This document shows, piece by piece, positions 28,501 through 35,577 of a DNA stretch of 64,000 nucleotides. Within the stretch, counting starts at the first letter, position 1. The number at the start of each line of letters is the position of its first letter. The stretch lies in NCBI GenBank assembly GCA_001897855.1, contig MKUO01000021.1, positions 124,001 through 188,000 on the forward strand, in the 5' to 3' direction. The notes under the pieces are model-generated. The model had not been told where the DNA came from. It saw only the letters and a list, made by a program, of their open reading frames with translations, and did not search any database. Origin of the DNA: Bacteroidetes bacterium 43-93. Its GTDB lineage: Bacteria; Bacteroidota; Bacteroidia; Chitinophagales; Chitinophagaceae. Made by a program: the position numbers and the translations under genes.

Positions 28501-28734
28501 CTTGCCTTGTATCCAAACCCTGCTAATAGCAGTTTAACTGTAGATATAGAAGGGGCCAAGAAAGTTGGAGATATGTTTATCGTAAACAACATCGGTGTGG
28601 TTGTGTACAGGCAACAAAATGTAGGCAATGGTAAAATAAATGTCGATGTTTCAGGGCTTCCTTCCGGAAATTATATACTGAGATTTGGCAAGGATGCGAA
28701 CGTGGTTTCAAAATTGTTCACAATAAGCCGATAA
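25501..28734 (+). CDS. Large secreted protein with Ig-like, GEVED and PKD domains and T9SS sorting domain
   Basis: A 1077-residue exported protein. A signal peptide ends at about residue 29 (CHLSHA then Gln). Residues about 30-250 form a beta-rich domain (VSLPFSFTYDGNSYNQVTF, YAFEWRDACGVGF) often found at the start of Bacteroidota cargo proteins. An Ig-like region (about 255-345) follows, then a GEVED domain whose signature DGETEDYIVNIKP lies near residue 485, a CARDB-like stretch (about 500-605), and a PKD domain near 930-1000 (FLWVFGDGATNSSSLNPVHE). The T9SS type A domain fills the end (LALYPNPANSSLTV, LPSGNYILRFG). It is a modular surface or matrix protein with no catalytic motif seen. It stands alone and has a strong terminator. 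Confidence 0.85.
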   Translation: MKKISIPFVVRLKLFLFVLTMSVCHLSHAQLTLYSRTVLSGQTYTQISGGTVINTNAQLTNGTQDDGSVLVSLPFSFTYDGNSYNQVTFCTNGWIGMGDQTSTATVGDGRSAGNLFSDNSPNNFIAAYFADGGANFPSGNGAMVHGTVATDVYAFEWRDACGVGFSQSSTDNINYMVLLYGPASSAPGRIEILYGPTTGASPSTGRSMGIEDATGGSGHYINALDGSTTSTTTNSAWPGNGNGYRFDPPPPCSGTPVAGTIVAPTSVCPTNFTMTLSGNTVGPGITYQWLSKPSTGTTYTAIAGANSSSLTTTITVPTDFICEVTCTNSNATTTTPSVSIGINSFYACYCKSGLGGSSSGPSIDSVGIDESTLHNGSPGVATGAYTQYNLTGNQTASLQAGGLYFIFVQYGGDAIGSAWLDANRNGTYEPNEWIQINTNGASGLATLRVPPTAATGFTGLRIRSAAAGDANGASDACSNFSDGETEDYIVNIKPAPANDIRVVTLLNPVKKDPGICPFTDIPVKAVIYNNGSNAQNGFSITAQLNGALSATNTIPYSGVLNAFTSDTVTITTYNFNVTGSFNTKAYVTGALDVNAANDSSAVTQFHILHTSNPPLVHSDSVCFGETALLTLRSDTVKHLWYKTPNSNNPFFTGDTLTISDVARDTVFYVSSAGIKAAKALTTTSAAGNGCSGGVMFDLVPLTNISVDSFAALFNSTGGQIARIYYRQGSFAGFETNSGAWTFLGTYSVPVASTSAFTQIRLNNSLQLLAGHTYGIYIDYDAQYTSGNSSFTNADLQINTGTGLCGSFSGTNQDMTFNGTVYYSKSNDICESPKVPVTAYAGPIPAANLGPDISACENIPLILDAGFAGGSYLWNTGDQTQTINVQNAPGKKSYWVLVDKYCTSSDTINIITKPLPSVTGISYQKAGNKYYFSAAGASDIKSFLWVFGDGATNSSSLNPVHEYADDKGYQVKLIMYNDCGADSADLYVPVGINNVNAQSAQLALYPNPANSSLTVDIEGAKKVGDMFIVNNIGVVVYRQQNVGNGKINVDVSGLPSGNYILRFGKDANVVSKLFTISR

Positions 28735-28752
28735 TATTATCTGTTTATAAGT

Positions 28753-28787
28753 AAAGAAGGGCTGCACAACGCAGCCCTTCTTTTTTT
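28753..28787 (+). terminator. Terminator after the 1077-residue cargo gene
   Basis: A 13-bp stem AAAGAAGGGCTGC (28753-28765) with GCAGCCCTTCTTT (28771-28783), loop ACAAC, followed by TTTT. Confidence 0.88.
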
Positions 28788-28797
28788 GTTTTAATCC

Positions 28798-28805
28798 TAC
28801 ATTTG
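28798..28805 (+). promoter_or_regulatory. Candidate -7 element of the YdeI-like/thioesterase unit
   Basis: TACATTTG matches TAnnTTTG; predicted start near 28812, about 11 bases before the ATG at 28823. Confidence 0.5.
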
Positions 28806-28822
28806 TAAATTAAATAGATGAT

Positions 28823-29470
28823 ATGAGCTTAGGTACAAAACTTAAGTTTTCTCCTGATCAATTCGTTACACTACTAAAAGCACCGGATTTGGTAACCGGA
28901 TTATTTGGTGACTTTACAATAAAAACTACCGTAAGAACAAGGAAGGTAAACCAGGTTGTTTTATTTGTTGTAGATAAGGCAATGCTTGATACTCAATATC
29001 CCAAAGTGGTCAGTAAGCTGGAAGATAATTCGGTTTTTTGGATAGCTTATCCAAAGCAAGCAAGTGGTATACCATCTGACCTGATCCGGAATTCAGGATG
29101 GGATGTGGTATTTCAGTCTGAATACAGAATAGTGAGTTCTGCAGCTATTAATGATGAATGGACGGCTGTACGTATAGCCAGGAAAAAGCCCGATGTAGCA
29201 TATAAAAGTTCTATCCCAATGGAAGAGCGTAGTACTCCTGGTGTTGATTATAAAAATAGAACCACCAAGTTACCCAAAGATGCTCTTGCGGCGATGAAAG
29301 AACATAAGGGGCTTGACACATTCTTTTACAAAATGTCATTCTCTCATCAGCGGGAGTACATAGAAGCTATAGAAGAAGCAAAGAAGGCGGAGACAAGACA
29401 ACGGCGCATAGTGAAAATGATAGAGATGGTATTGGATATTAAAAATAGGAAAGAGCAAAAACTAAAATAG
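28823..29470 (+). CDS. YdeI/OmpD-associated (OmdA) family protein with DUF3052-like N-terminus
   Basis: A 215-residue cytoplasmic protein with two parts. Residues about 1-115 include VVLFVVDKAMLDTQYPKV and VFWIAYPKQ, a pattern like the small DUF3052 fold in which a carboxy-proximal WI-Y-PK strand is conserved. Residues about 145-215 match the C-terminal domain of YdeI-like proteins (LPKDALAAM, FYKMSFSHQREYIEAIEEA, TRQRRIVKMIEM). YdeI members have been linked with resistance to antimicrobial peptides, but the molecular action is unknown. It is followed with no gap by the thioesterase gene (stop 29470, ATG 29471), so the two are co-translated. The two-domain reading is mine and is moderately sure. 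Confidence 0.7.
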   Translation: MSLGTKLKFSPDQFVTLLKAPDLVTGLFGDFTIKTTVRTRKVNQVVLFVVDKAMLDTQYPKVVSKLEDNSVFWIAYPKQASGIPSDLIRNSGWDVVFQSEYRIVSSAAINDEWTAVRIARKKPDVAYKSSIPMEERSTPGVDYKNRTTKLPKDALAAMKEHKGLDTFFYKMSFSHQREYIEAIEEAKKAETRQRRIVKMIEMVLDIKNRKEQKLK

Positions 29471-29956
29471 ATGAACTATAAAGACATCCCGGCAGGAGTT
29501 TCAGTATTTGATTTTATCAAGAACCATTTTGAGGGTAAACTGGTTACAGATTCGCGTTCTCCTGCAGGTAACTGGATGCAGTTTACACTGGAGAAAATTG
29601 AAAAGGGTAAAGCTGTCCTTTCGCTTGAGGTGAAGCATGATATGACTAATCCCTATGGTAACATACATGGCGGGATGATGTCGCTAGTAATGGATGAGGC
29701 GATAGGGTGGGCGGTTGTGAGCCTTGATACTCATAATCACTATACATCGCTAAACCTGAATGTAGATTTCCTGTATGCCATTAAAGAAGGTGAACGATTG
29801 AAGGCCATATCTGAAGTAATACGCCTTGGTAAAAAGATCATTCACGTAGAATGCAGGGTTTATGATATGCAAGACAGGTTGCTTGCAAAATCAACCAGCA
29901 ACCTGATAACCACCAGTATGAAACCAAAGGATGGAGAATATAAAGTGGCGAATTAA
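29471..29956 (+). CDS. PaaI-family hotdog-fold thioesterase
   Basis: A 161-residue enzyme of the hotdog fold that probably hydrolyses acyl-CoA or aryl-CoA thioesters. The typical signature NPYGNIHGGMMSLVMDEAIG lies near residue 60: HGG binds the substrate and the acidic residue in MDEA is the likely catalytic one. Later strands HYTSLNLNVDFLYAI and IIHVECRVYDMQDRLLAKST complete the fold. It directly follows the YdeI-like gene and ends in a bidirectional terminator shared with the convergent PKD gene. The natural substrate cannot be read from the sequence. Confidence 0.83.
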   Translation: MNYKDIPAGVSVFDFIKNHFEGKLVTDSRSPAGNWMQFTLEKIEKGKAVLSLEVKHDMTNPYGNIHGGMMSLVMDEAIGWAVVSLDTHNHYTSLNLNVDFLYAIKEGERLKAISEVIRLGKKIIHVECRVYDMQDRLLAKSTSNLITTSMKPKDGEYKVAN

Positions 29957-29966
29957 CCCAAAATAG

Positions 29967-29994
29967 AAAGCTCCCGAAAACGGGAGCTTTTTTA
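29967..29994. terminator. Bidirectional terminator between thioesterase and PKD gene
   Basis: A 10-bp stem AAAGCTCCCG (29967-29976) with CGGGAGCTTT (29981-29990), loop AAAA, with T on the plus side and T-rich on the minus side. Confidence 0.85.
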
Positions 29995-30013
29995 CATTAC
30001 ATCTATCAGCGCT

Positions 30014-31816
30014 TTACTGCACTAATAATTTTTGAGTTGTTCTCTGATCGTTAGTAGAAACTGTTATGAAATAAAGTCCTTTTTGAAGACTATTTGTACT
30101 GATAACAATATTAGCACCGTTCACTGTTGACTGGTAAACTTTTTTACCTGTAATATCCGTCATCGTAACTGTTGCATTTTCAGTTCCTGTTATATTCCAG
30201 CTTACCATAACCTTGTCTTTTGCAGGGTTTGGATAGATGGCGAAGTTCAGAGGTGCGTTAGCATCTGTAATACCTGTTGTTACCGGTGTAATGCTTCTTT
30301 TGCTCATAGACCTTTCAAAGTCGATACCGCTGAAAGAAGTGCTGCCGCTTACTACTGAAATAGAAGCAGGAGTGGTAGTGAATCCAAGCAATTCGGGATA
30401 AACAGAATAAGTAGCAGGTGGCAGGTTGCTGAAACTATAGTTGCCGTTTATGTTGGTTACAGAAGAGGCTACCGGTTGGCTTGCACTATTAAGCAGTAAC
30501 ACTGTAATGCCCGGAAGCACATCTTTGGTTCCTTTATTAGCACCTGCGCTTACATTCCCACCAATAAAACCCGGCCCACTGGTAACAGTACCATATTGCA
30601 TAATAATGTTTTGACCGGGGGTAGCTGTGCCATTTGTATGAGCTATCAACGTAGCGCTATTCCACATCAGGCTGCTGGTATGATAGGTTGGTATAGCACC
30701 TGTGCCGCTTGTTGGGCCATTCAACAATTGTGCTTTTGTGCGGTAAGTACCCGTTGGCTGACCTGCGAATGAATATTGGGTAGCATAGCCAACAACTGAA
30801 CCGGTAACAGTTGTAGAGTCAATTGCTGTAAGGATATTGGTACTGGAATCAAAAGTGATGAGCCAAACTTTGAATTGTGGAGAAGCGACCATGTTGGTGC
30901 TGTCCTGTATGATGTAACCTGATATGGCATCTGATGCGGTACCTGATACAGTTACAGTATCCATTGTTGTATCTACGCAAACAACAGAAGAAGTAAGGCT
31001 ATCCAGCCACGTATTAATAAGTGTAACAACATAGGTGCCTGCTGCAGCATAGGAATGGGTAATTACATTTGATGTAGATGTATGTCCATCGCCAAATTGC
31101 CAATATGCACTGGTAGTTACTGTAGAACTCCAGGTAGAGGTGTTATAGAATGTTACAGACAAACCGCTGATGCTGGTACTGATGCCTGGTGTGAGGCCTG
31201 TGCAGTTAGCCGGTGGAGAAAGTAATACGGTGTAAGTATTGGTATAACTGCAACTGCTGCTGGTGTTAGTTGCTGTTAGGGTGATGGTATGGTAACCGGC
31301 TGTTGCATAAGTATGTGTGGCAGGTGAACCTGAAGATGAAGGTGAAGCATCGCCCCAATTCCAGCTATAGGTCATGCCGGTGCTGCCTGCCGGGGTATTT
31401 GCAGTTACAGTAACCTGTAGTGGGTTAGATGTGCTTACAGAAGATGAGATAGAAGTGCCGCATGGGGTATTATTAACAGTGATAGTATTAGTAACTGTAT
31501 CTGAACACCATACGCTGGATGTATTGGAGTCAATAATATACATAATGAGCGTACCGGTATATGTGCCGGTAGCTGAATAGTTGTGGTAACTGGTGCCACT
31601 GCTGATATAGCCACCATTGGCATCACCCCAATCCATATAATATTGAGTATAAGAATTTGTTGGAGGTGTGCCCGTGTGCGTGGAAGAATTGGTAAGGGCC
31701 ACGCGCAGCAAAGAATTGTTGCTGGGCGACATGGCCGTAGAAAAGCCGGCTGAGCATTGAGCATTGCTATTGTACGCAAAGAATAGCGTAAATAGTGCAA
31801 GTAATAATTTCCTCAT
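30014..31816 (-). CDS. Secreted PKD-domain protein with T9SS sorting domain (copy A)
   Basis: A 600-residue exported protein. I use the ATG at 31816 (MRKLLLALFTLFFAYNSNA, a clean signal peptide before Gln); the frame extends further to 31843. Three PKD-like domains occupy about residues 20-300, each with the W-x-(W/F)GD-G motif (YMDWGDANGGY, YSWNWGDASPSSSG, AYWQFGDGHTSTS). A stretch with SGYIIQD and NGNYSFSNLPPATYSVYPE resembles SdrD/carboxypeptidase-regulatory folds (about 305-500). The end is a T9SS type A domain (FAIYPNPAKDKVMVSW, LQKGLYFITVST). Its 3' third is almost identical to copy B. Function unknown; adhesive or matrix role is likely. Confidence 0.83.
   Translation of the reverse strand: MRKLLLALFTLFFAYNSNAQCSAGFSTAMSPSNNSLLRVALTNSSTHTGTPPTNSYTQYYMDWGDANGGYISSGTSYHNYSATGTYTGTLIMYIIDSNTSSVWCSDTVTNTITVNNTPCGTSISSSVSTSNPLQVTVTANTPAGSTGMTYSWNWGDASPSSSGSPATHTYATAGYHTITLTATNTSSSCSYTNTYTVLLSPPANCTGLTPGISTSISGLSVTFYNTSTWSSTVTTSAYWQFGDGHTSTSNVITHSYAAAGTYVVTLINTWLDSLTSSVVCVDTTMDTVTVSGTASDAISGYIIQDSTNMVASPQFKVWLITFDSSTNILTAIDSTTVTGSVVGYATQYSFAGQPTGTYRTKAQLLNGPTSGTGAIPTYHTSSLMWNSATLIAHTNGTATPGQNIIMQYGTVTSGPGFIGGNVSAGANKGTKDVLPGITVLLLNSASQPVASSVTNINGNYSFSNLPPATYSVYPELLGFTTTPASISVVSGSTSFSGIDFERSMSKRSITPVTTGITDANAPLNFAIYPNPAKDKVMVSWNITGTENATVTMTDITGKKVYQSTVNGANIVISTNSLQKGLYFITVSTNDQRTTQKLLVQ
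30023..30720 (-). repeat. Near-identical 3' segment shared by PKD copies A and B (unit 1)
   Basis: About 700 bases encoding the regulatory-like and sorting domains of copy A match 31995-32692 at roughly nineteen of twenty bases by eye. Beyond this, toward the 5' part of the genes, similarity falls clearly. Confidence 0.8.
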
Positions 31817-31937
31817 AGGTTTTGTTTTTAGAATTGATGACAAACTGAGTTTATTAGTATGACGTTGCTTTATAGTAAAATGTTAGAAAGTGAGATAAAA
31901 AAGAAAAATATGCTGACTTATCGTAGGATGCAAAAGA

Positions 31938-31960
31938 AAAGCTCCCTATTTGGGAGCTTT
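31938..31960 (-). terminator. Terminator of PKD copy B
   Basis: Stem AAAGCTCCC (31938-31946) with GGGAGCTTT (31952-31960), loop of five bases, U-rich on the minus strand. Confidence 0.8.
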
Positions 31961-31985
31961 AAGAAACAACAATATCGGTATCGCT

Positions 31986-33773
31986 TTACTGTACTAGTAA
32001 TTTTTGAGTTGTTTTCTGTTCGTTAGTAGAAACTGTTATGAAATAAAGTCCTTTTTGAAGACTATTTGTACTTATAACAATATTAGCACCAGTAACTGTT
32101 GACTGGTAAACTTTTTTACCGGTGATATCCGTCATCGTAACTGTTGCATTTTCAGTTCCTGTTACGTTCCAGCTTACCATAACCTTGTCTTTTGCAGGGT
32201 TTGGATAGATGGCGAAATTCAGAGGTGCGTTAGCATCAGTAATACCTGTTGTTACTGGTGTAATGCTTCTCTTGCTCATAGACCTTTCGAAATCGATACC
32301 GCTGAAAGAAGTGCTGCCGCTTACTACTGAAATAGAAGCAGGAGTGGTAGTGAAGCCAAGCAATTCGGGATAAACAGAATACGTAGCAGGTGGCAGGTTG
32401 CTAAAGCTATAGTTGCCGTTTGCATCTGTGATAGATGAAGCTACCGGTTGTCCTGCATTGTTAAGCAACAATACGGTAATGCCCGGAAGCACATCTTTGG
32501 TTCCTTTATTAGCACCCGCACTTACATTGCCTCCAATGAAGCCCGGCCCACTGGTAACAGTACCGTATTGCATGATAATGTTTTGCCCGGTAGTAGCTGT
32601 ACTACTTGTATGGGATATCAACGTAGCGCTGTTCCACATCAGGCTACTGGTATGATAGGTTGGTATTGCGCCTGTACCGCTTGTAGGTCCATTCAGTAAC
32701 TTGGCTTTGGTGCGGTAAGTGCCGGTAGGATGGCCGCTAAATGAATATGGAGTGCTGGAAGAAGAGCCCGTAACGATCATCGAGTCGACAGCCGCTAAAA
32801 TATTTGTAGCAGAATCAAAAGTGATCAGCCAAACTTTGAATTGTGGAGCGGCGATGGTATCAGTAGTATCTAACATAATATTGCCTGATATTTCGTCGCC
32901 TATAATAGTGATCTGTTTCACTACGGTATCTACGCATTGGGGTTGCATGGTTAAAGAATCTAACCATGTGTTTACAAGTACCACGTTATAGGTGCCGGAT
33001 GCACTGTAAAAATGGGTAGGGCTGTAGGCGGTAGAGCCATAAGTATCACCAAAAGACCATGAAGAACTATTTATCGTAGAAGATGCGGTTGGTGAGGTGT
33101 TAAAAAATGTTACACCAAAACCGTTAATTGAGCTGGTGAAATCAGCCGTTAAGCCGGTGCAGTTTATTGGATTTGCTAAAGTAATCGTATAAGTATTAGT
33201 GTAAGAACAGCTACTGCTTGTATTGGTGGCCGTAAGCGTAATGGTCTTATAACCGCCGCCATTGTAAGTATGTGTGGCCGGCGACCCGGTGGAAGTTGGG
33301 GAACCGTCACCCCAGTTCCAGCTATACGTCATGCCGGTGCTGCCTGCAGGTGTATTAGCTGTAACGGTGACCTGCTGAGGATTGGAGGAGCTTACAGATG
33401 ATGAAACAGACGTGCCACAAGGTGTGTTGGATACGGTAATTGTATTGTAAGCTGTATCGATACACCAGGATGAAGATGTATTGGAATCGATTATCGACAT
33501 AATGAGCATGCCGGTGTAGGTGCCGGTTGCCGCGTAATCATGATAGCTGGTTCCGCTGCCTACATAGTTGTTATTGCCATCGCCCCAAAACATGTGGTAG
33601 ACGGTGTAGGAGCTGGCCGGTGGCGTACCTGTGTGGGTAGATGTATTGGTAAATGATACATGTAACAGGGCGTTGTTGGTGGGCGCCATAGCTGTTGAAA
33701 AGCCGGCGGAGCATTGTGCATTACTACTATACGCAAAAAGCAGAGCCAATAGTAAGAGTGATAATTTTCTCAT
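31986..33773 (-). CDS. Secreted PKD-domain protein with T9SS sorting domain (copy B)
   Basis: A 595-residue paralogue of copy A in tandem on the same strand. The ATG at 33773 (MRKLSLLLLALLFAYSSNA) gives the signal peptide; a TTG at 33782 is also open. PKD-like domains again carry the aromatic-GD-G turn (YHMFWGDGNNNY, YSWNWGDGSPTSTG, SSWSFGDTYGSTAY). The regulatory-like domain and the sorting domain (IYPNPAKDKVMVSWN, LQKGLYFITVST) differ from copy A by only a handful of residues, while the N-terminal half has clearly diverged. This pattern fits selection or gene conversion acting separately on the two halves. Role unknown, at the cell surface. Confidence 0.83.
   Translation of the reverse strand: MRKLSLLLLALLFAYSSNAQCSAGFSTAMAPTNNALLHVSFTNTSTHTGTPPASSYTVYHMFWGDGNNNYVGSGTSYHDYAATGTYTGMLIMSIIDSNTSSSWCIDTAYNTITVSNTPCGTSVSSSVSSSNPQQVTVTANTPAGSTGMTYSWNWGDGSPTSTGSPATHTYNGGGYKTITLTATNTSSSCSYTNTYTITLANPINCTGLTADFTSSINGFGVTFFNTSPTASSTINSSSWSFGDTYGSTAYSPTHFYSASGTYNVVLVNTWLDSLTMQPQCVDTVVKQITIIGDEISGNIMLDTTDTIAAPQFKVWLITFDSATNILAAVDSMIVTGSSSSTPYSFSGHPTGTYRTKAKLLNGPTSGTGAIPTYHTSSLMWNSATLISHTSSTATTGQNIIMQYGTVTSGPGFIGGNVSAGANKGTKDVLPGITVLLLNNAGQPVASSITDANGNYSFSNLPPATYSVYPELLGFTTTPASISVVSGSTSFSGIDFERSMSKRSITPVTTGITDANAPLNFAIYPNPAKDKVMVSWNVTGTENATVTMTDITGKKVYQSTVTGANIVISTNSLQKGLYFITVSTNEQKTTQKLLVQ
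31995..32692 (-). repeat. Near-identical 3' segment shared by PKD copies A and B (unit 2)
   Basis: Partner of the repeat at 30023-30720, in direct orientation. Recombination between the two units would delete about 2 kb and leave one chimeric gene. Confidence 0.8.
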
Positions 33774-33856
33774 AGTGTTCAAAATTTTAAAAATGTGATA
33801 AACTAAGTCTATTTATCAGACGTATACATGTGCGGAAACGTTAGGGTATCATCAAT

Positions 33857-33881
33857 AAAAGCCGCGTTAATTGCGGCTTTT
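33857..33881 (-). terminator. Terminator of PKD copy C
   Basis: Stem AAAAGCCGC (33857-33865) with GCGGCTTTT (33873-33881), loop of seven bases; T tract on the minus strand. Confidence 0.83.
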
Positions 33882-33907
33882 GTATGATAATTATATTTTT
33901 ATATTTT

Positions 33908-35410
33908 CTATTCGAGCGTCAGTTTGCGAATTAGACGGAGATTTTCATTTTCTATTTTGATAAAATAGATCCCTTTGGCCCAGCCTTTTAAATCGACTTC
34001 GGTATGATTTCCGTTAAAGGACTGCTGATAGAGTTTTTGCCCATTCATGTTGAAGATTGTCAGATCAGATTTTGTTTCTGCAGGGTTATTCATGTTGATA
34101 ATAACTCTGTCCTTTGCAGGGTTGGGGTAAATGCTAAGTACTTCTTTTTCTATTACGGTTATCCCCGTAGTATTGGGCATGATGGTCTTATGTTTTTCAG
34201 ACCTTAAAAAATCTACATTAGATATGGTTGCGCTGCTGGTTGTAATAGTTGCCGTTCCGGCGGTGGTGTAATAGCTCATGCTTTCAGGGTAAATGCTATA
34301 ATTGCCTACCGGTACTTTGTTAAAGGAATAGTCTCCGTTAATGTCTGTTATAGCATACGCAATCGCTTTTTTGTTGTAGTCCATGAGGAATACATTCATG
34401 CCCGGTATGCCATCTTTAGTTCCTTTATTAGCACCCGCACTTACGTTGCCGCTTATAAAACCCGGGCCGCCTGTTACCGTACCGTATTGTAAGTTTATAT
34501 CCTGCCCCAAATCGTCGCCGGAATGATATAAGATCGAAGCGCTGTTCCACATTAAAGCAGAAGTAGCATATGTAGGCAAAGCGCCGGTACCAGATGACGG
34601 TCCATTCAATAACTGAGCCTTTATCCGATAAGTTCCTGTAGTGGCACTATCAAATTGATAAACAGTTCGATAGCCAACGGAGTTGCCGTTTAGTATTTGT
34701 GAGTCTACTGCAGATAAAGATGTTGTTGCAGAATCATAGTTAATAAGCCATACTTTGTATTGTGGGTAAGGAATGGCTGTAGCGCTGTCATCCTGGTATA
34801 TAGTGCCGGATATATAGTTGTTGGTACTACCCATATATACTACCTGGCCAAAATTATAACTACAATTACTGTCTACAGCAGTAACTGATACATATACGCC
34901 GCTATGATACGGATATACATGTGTAGCGGTAACTCCTGTATCTGCTCCGGTATGGTCATGCCAATCCCATGTATATTTAATAGTAGGGCTGCCACTGTAA
35001 CTATGGGCTACAGTATTTATTCTATTCCCTGTAGTTGTTGCTGAAAAATAGCATGCGGCGGCACAGCGACTTATTGTAATTGTGTATGCTGTAGAATCAT
35101 AACATAACGTAGCCAAAGTTGAAGAGTCGTACACAGTTGAGGTTAACCCAATTGTATAATTGCCGGGTATAGTATAGTTATGGGTCGTATTTCCGGTTGA
35201 AACATATTGCATAGTTCCATCTCCCCACCATACCGTATACACAAATTGTTGTCCGGGACCGGTTAATGATACAGTTGAGGTATTATTGAGCATAACACCT
35301 AATGGGTTAATAGGATCGGCATATGGAGACGCCGTAAAGCTGGCGGTGCATGTAGCATATATATTATTCATTACCAGTATCAATAACAGAGCTACTAAAA
35401 TCTTTTTCAT
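33908..35410 (-). CDS. Secreted PKD-domain protein with T9SS sorting domain (copy C)
   Basis: A 500-residue, more distant member of the same tandem family. Signal peptide MKKILVALLLILVMNNIYA. Two PKD-like domains, one with YTVWWGDGTMQYVSTGNTTH and a second with KYTWDWHDHTG in which the usual GD turn is altered. The middle and end follow copies A and B: SGNVSAGANKGTKDGIPGM, NGDYSFNKVPVGNYSIYPE and a T9SS domain (LSIYPNPAKDRVIINM, WAKGIYFIKIEN). It lacks one PKD unit relative to A and B, which accounts for the shorter length. Each of the three copies has its own terminator, so they are separately transcribed. Confidence 0.82.
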   Translation of the reverse strand: MKKILVALLLILVMNNIYATCTASFTASPYADPINPLGVMLNNTSTVSLTGPGQQFVYTVWWGDGTMQYVSTGNTTHNYTIPGNYTIGLTSTVYDSSTLATLCYDSTAYTITISRCAAACYFSATTTGNRINTVAHSYSGSPTIKYTWDWHDHTGADTGVTATHVYPYHSGVYVSVTAVDSNCSYNFGQVVYMGSTNNYISGTIYQDDSATAIPYPQYKVWLINYDSATTSLSAVDSQILNGNSVGYRTVYQFDSATTGTYRIKAQLLNGPSSGTGALPTYATSALMWNSASILYHSGDDLGQDINLQYGTVTGGPGFISGNVSAGANKGTKDGIPGMNVFLMDYNKKAIAYAITDINGDYSFNKVPVGNYSIYPESMSYYTTAGTATITTSSATISNVDFLRSEKHKTIMPNTTGITVIEKEVLSIYPNPAKDRVIINMNNPAETKSDLTIFNMNGQKLYQQSFNGNHTEVDLKGWAKGIYFIKIENENLRLIRKLTLE

Positions 35411-35501
35411 GTTCTAAAATTTAAGAGTAAGCGTATACCCGATAAGACATTGGCAACAGGCTTAAGGTTAGGGAATTGTATGGTGTTTAGTTTTGTTATA
35501 A

Positions 35502-35530
35502 ACCAAAAGCGCCGCTCGAAAGAGCGGCGC
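35502..35530 (-). terminator. Terminator of the pyrophosphatase gene
   Basis: A 9-bp GC-rich stem GCGCCGCTC (35509-35517) with GAGCGGCGC (35522-35530), GAAA loop; the minus strand continues with TTTTGGTTT. Confidence 0.83.
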
Positions 35531-35577
35531 AGTAAGGCTTTCATCGTTTATGAAGAAATTCCTTCGTTTATGGATTT

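Noticed and set aside
30014-35410. Transposon or integron as the cause of the tandem PKD genes
   Set aside because: No transposase, terminal inverted repeats or attachment sites are visible; tandem duplication is enough.
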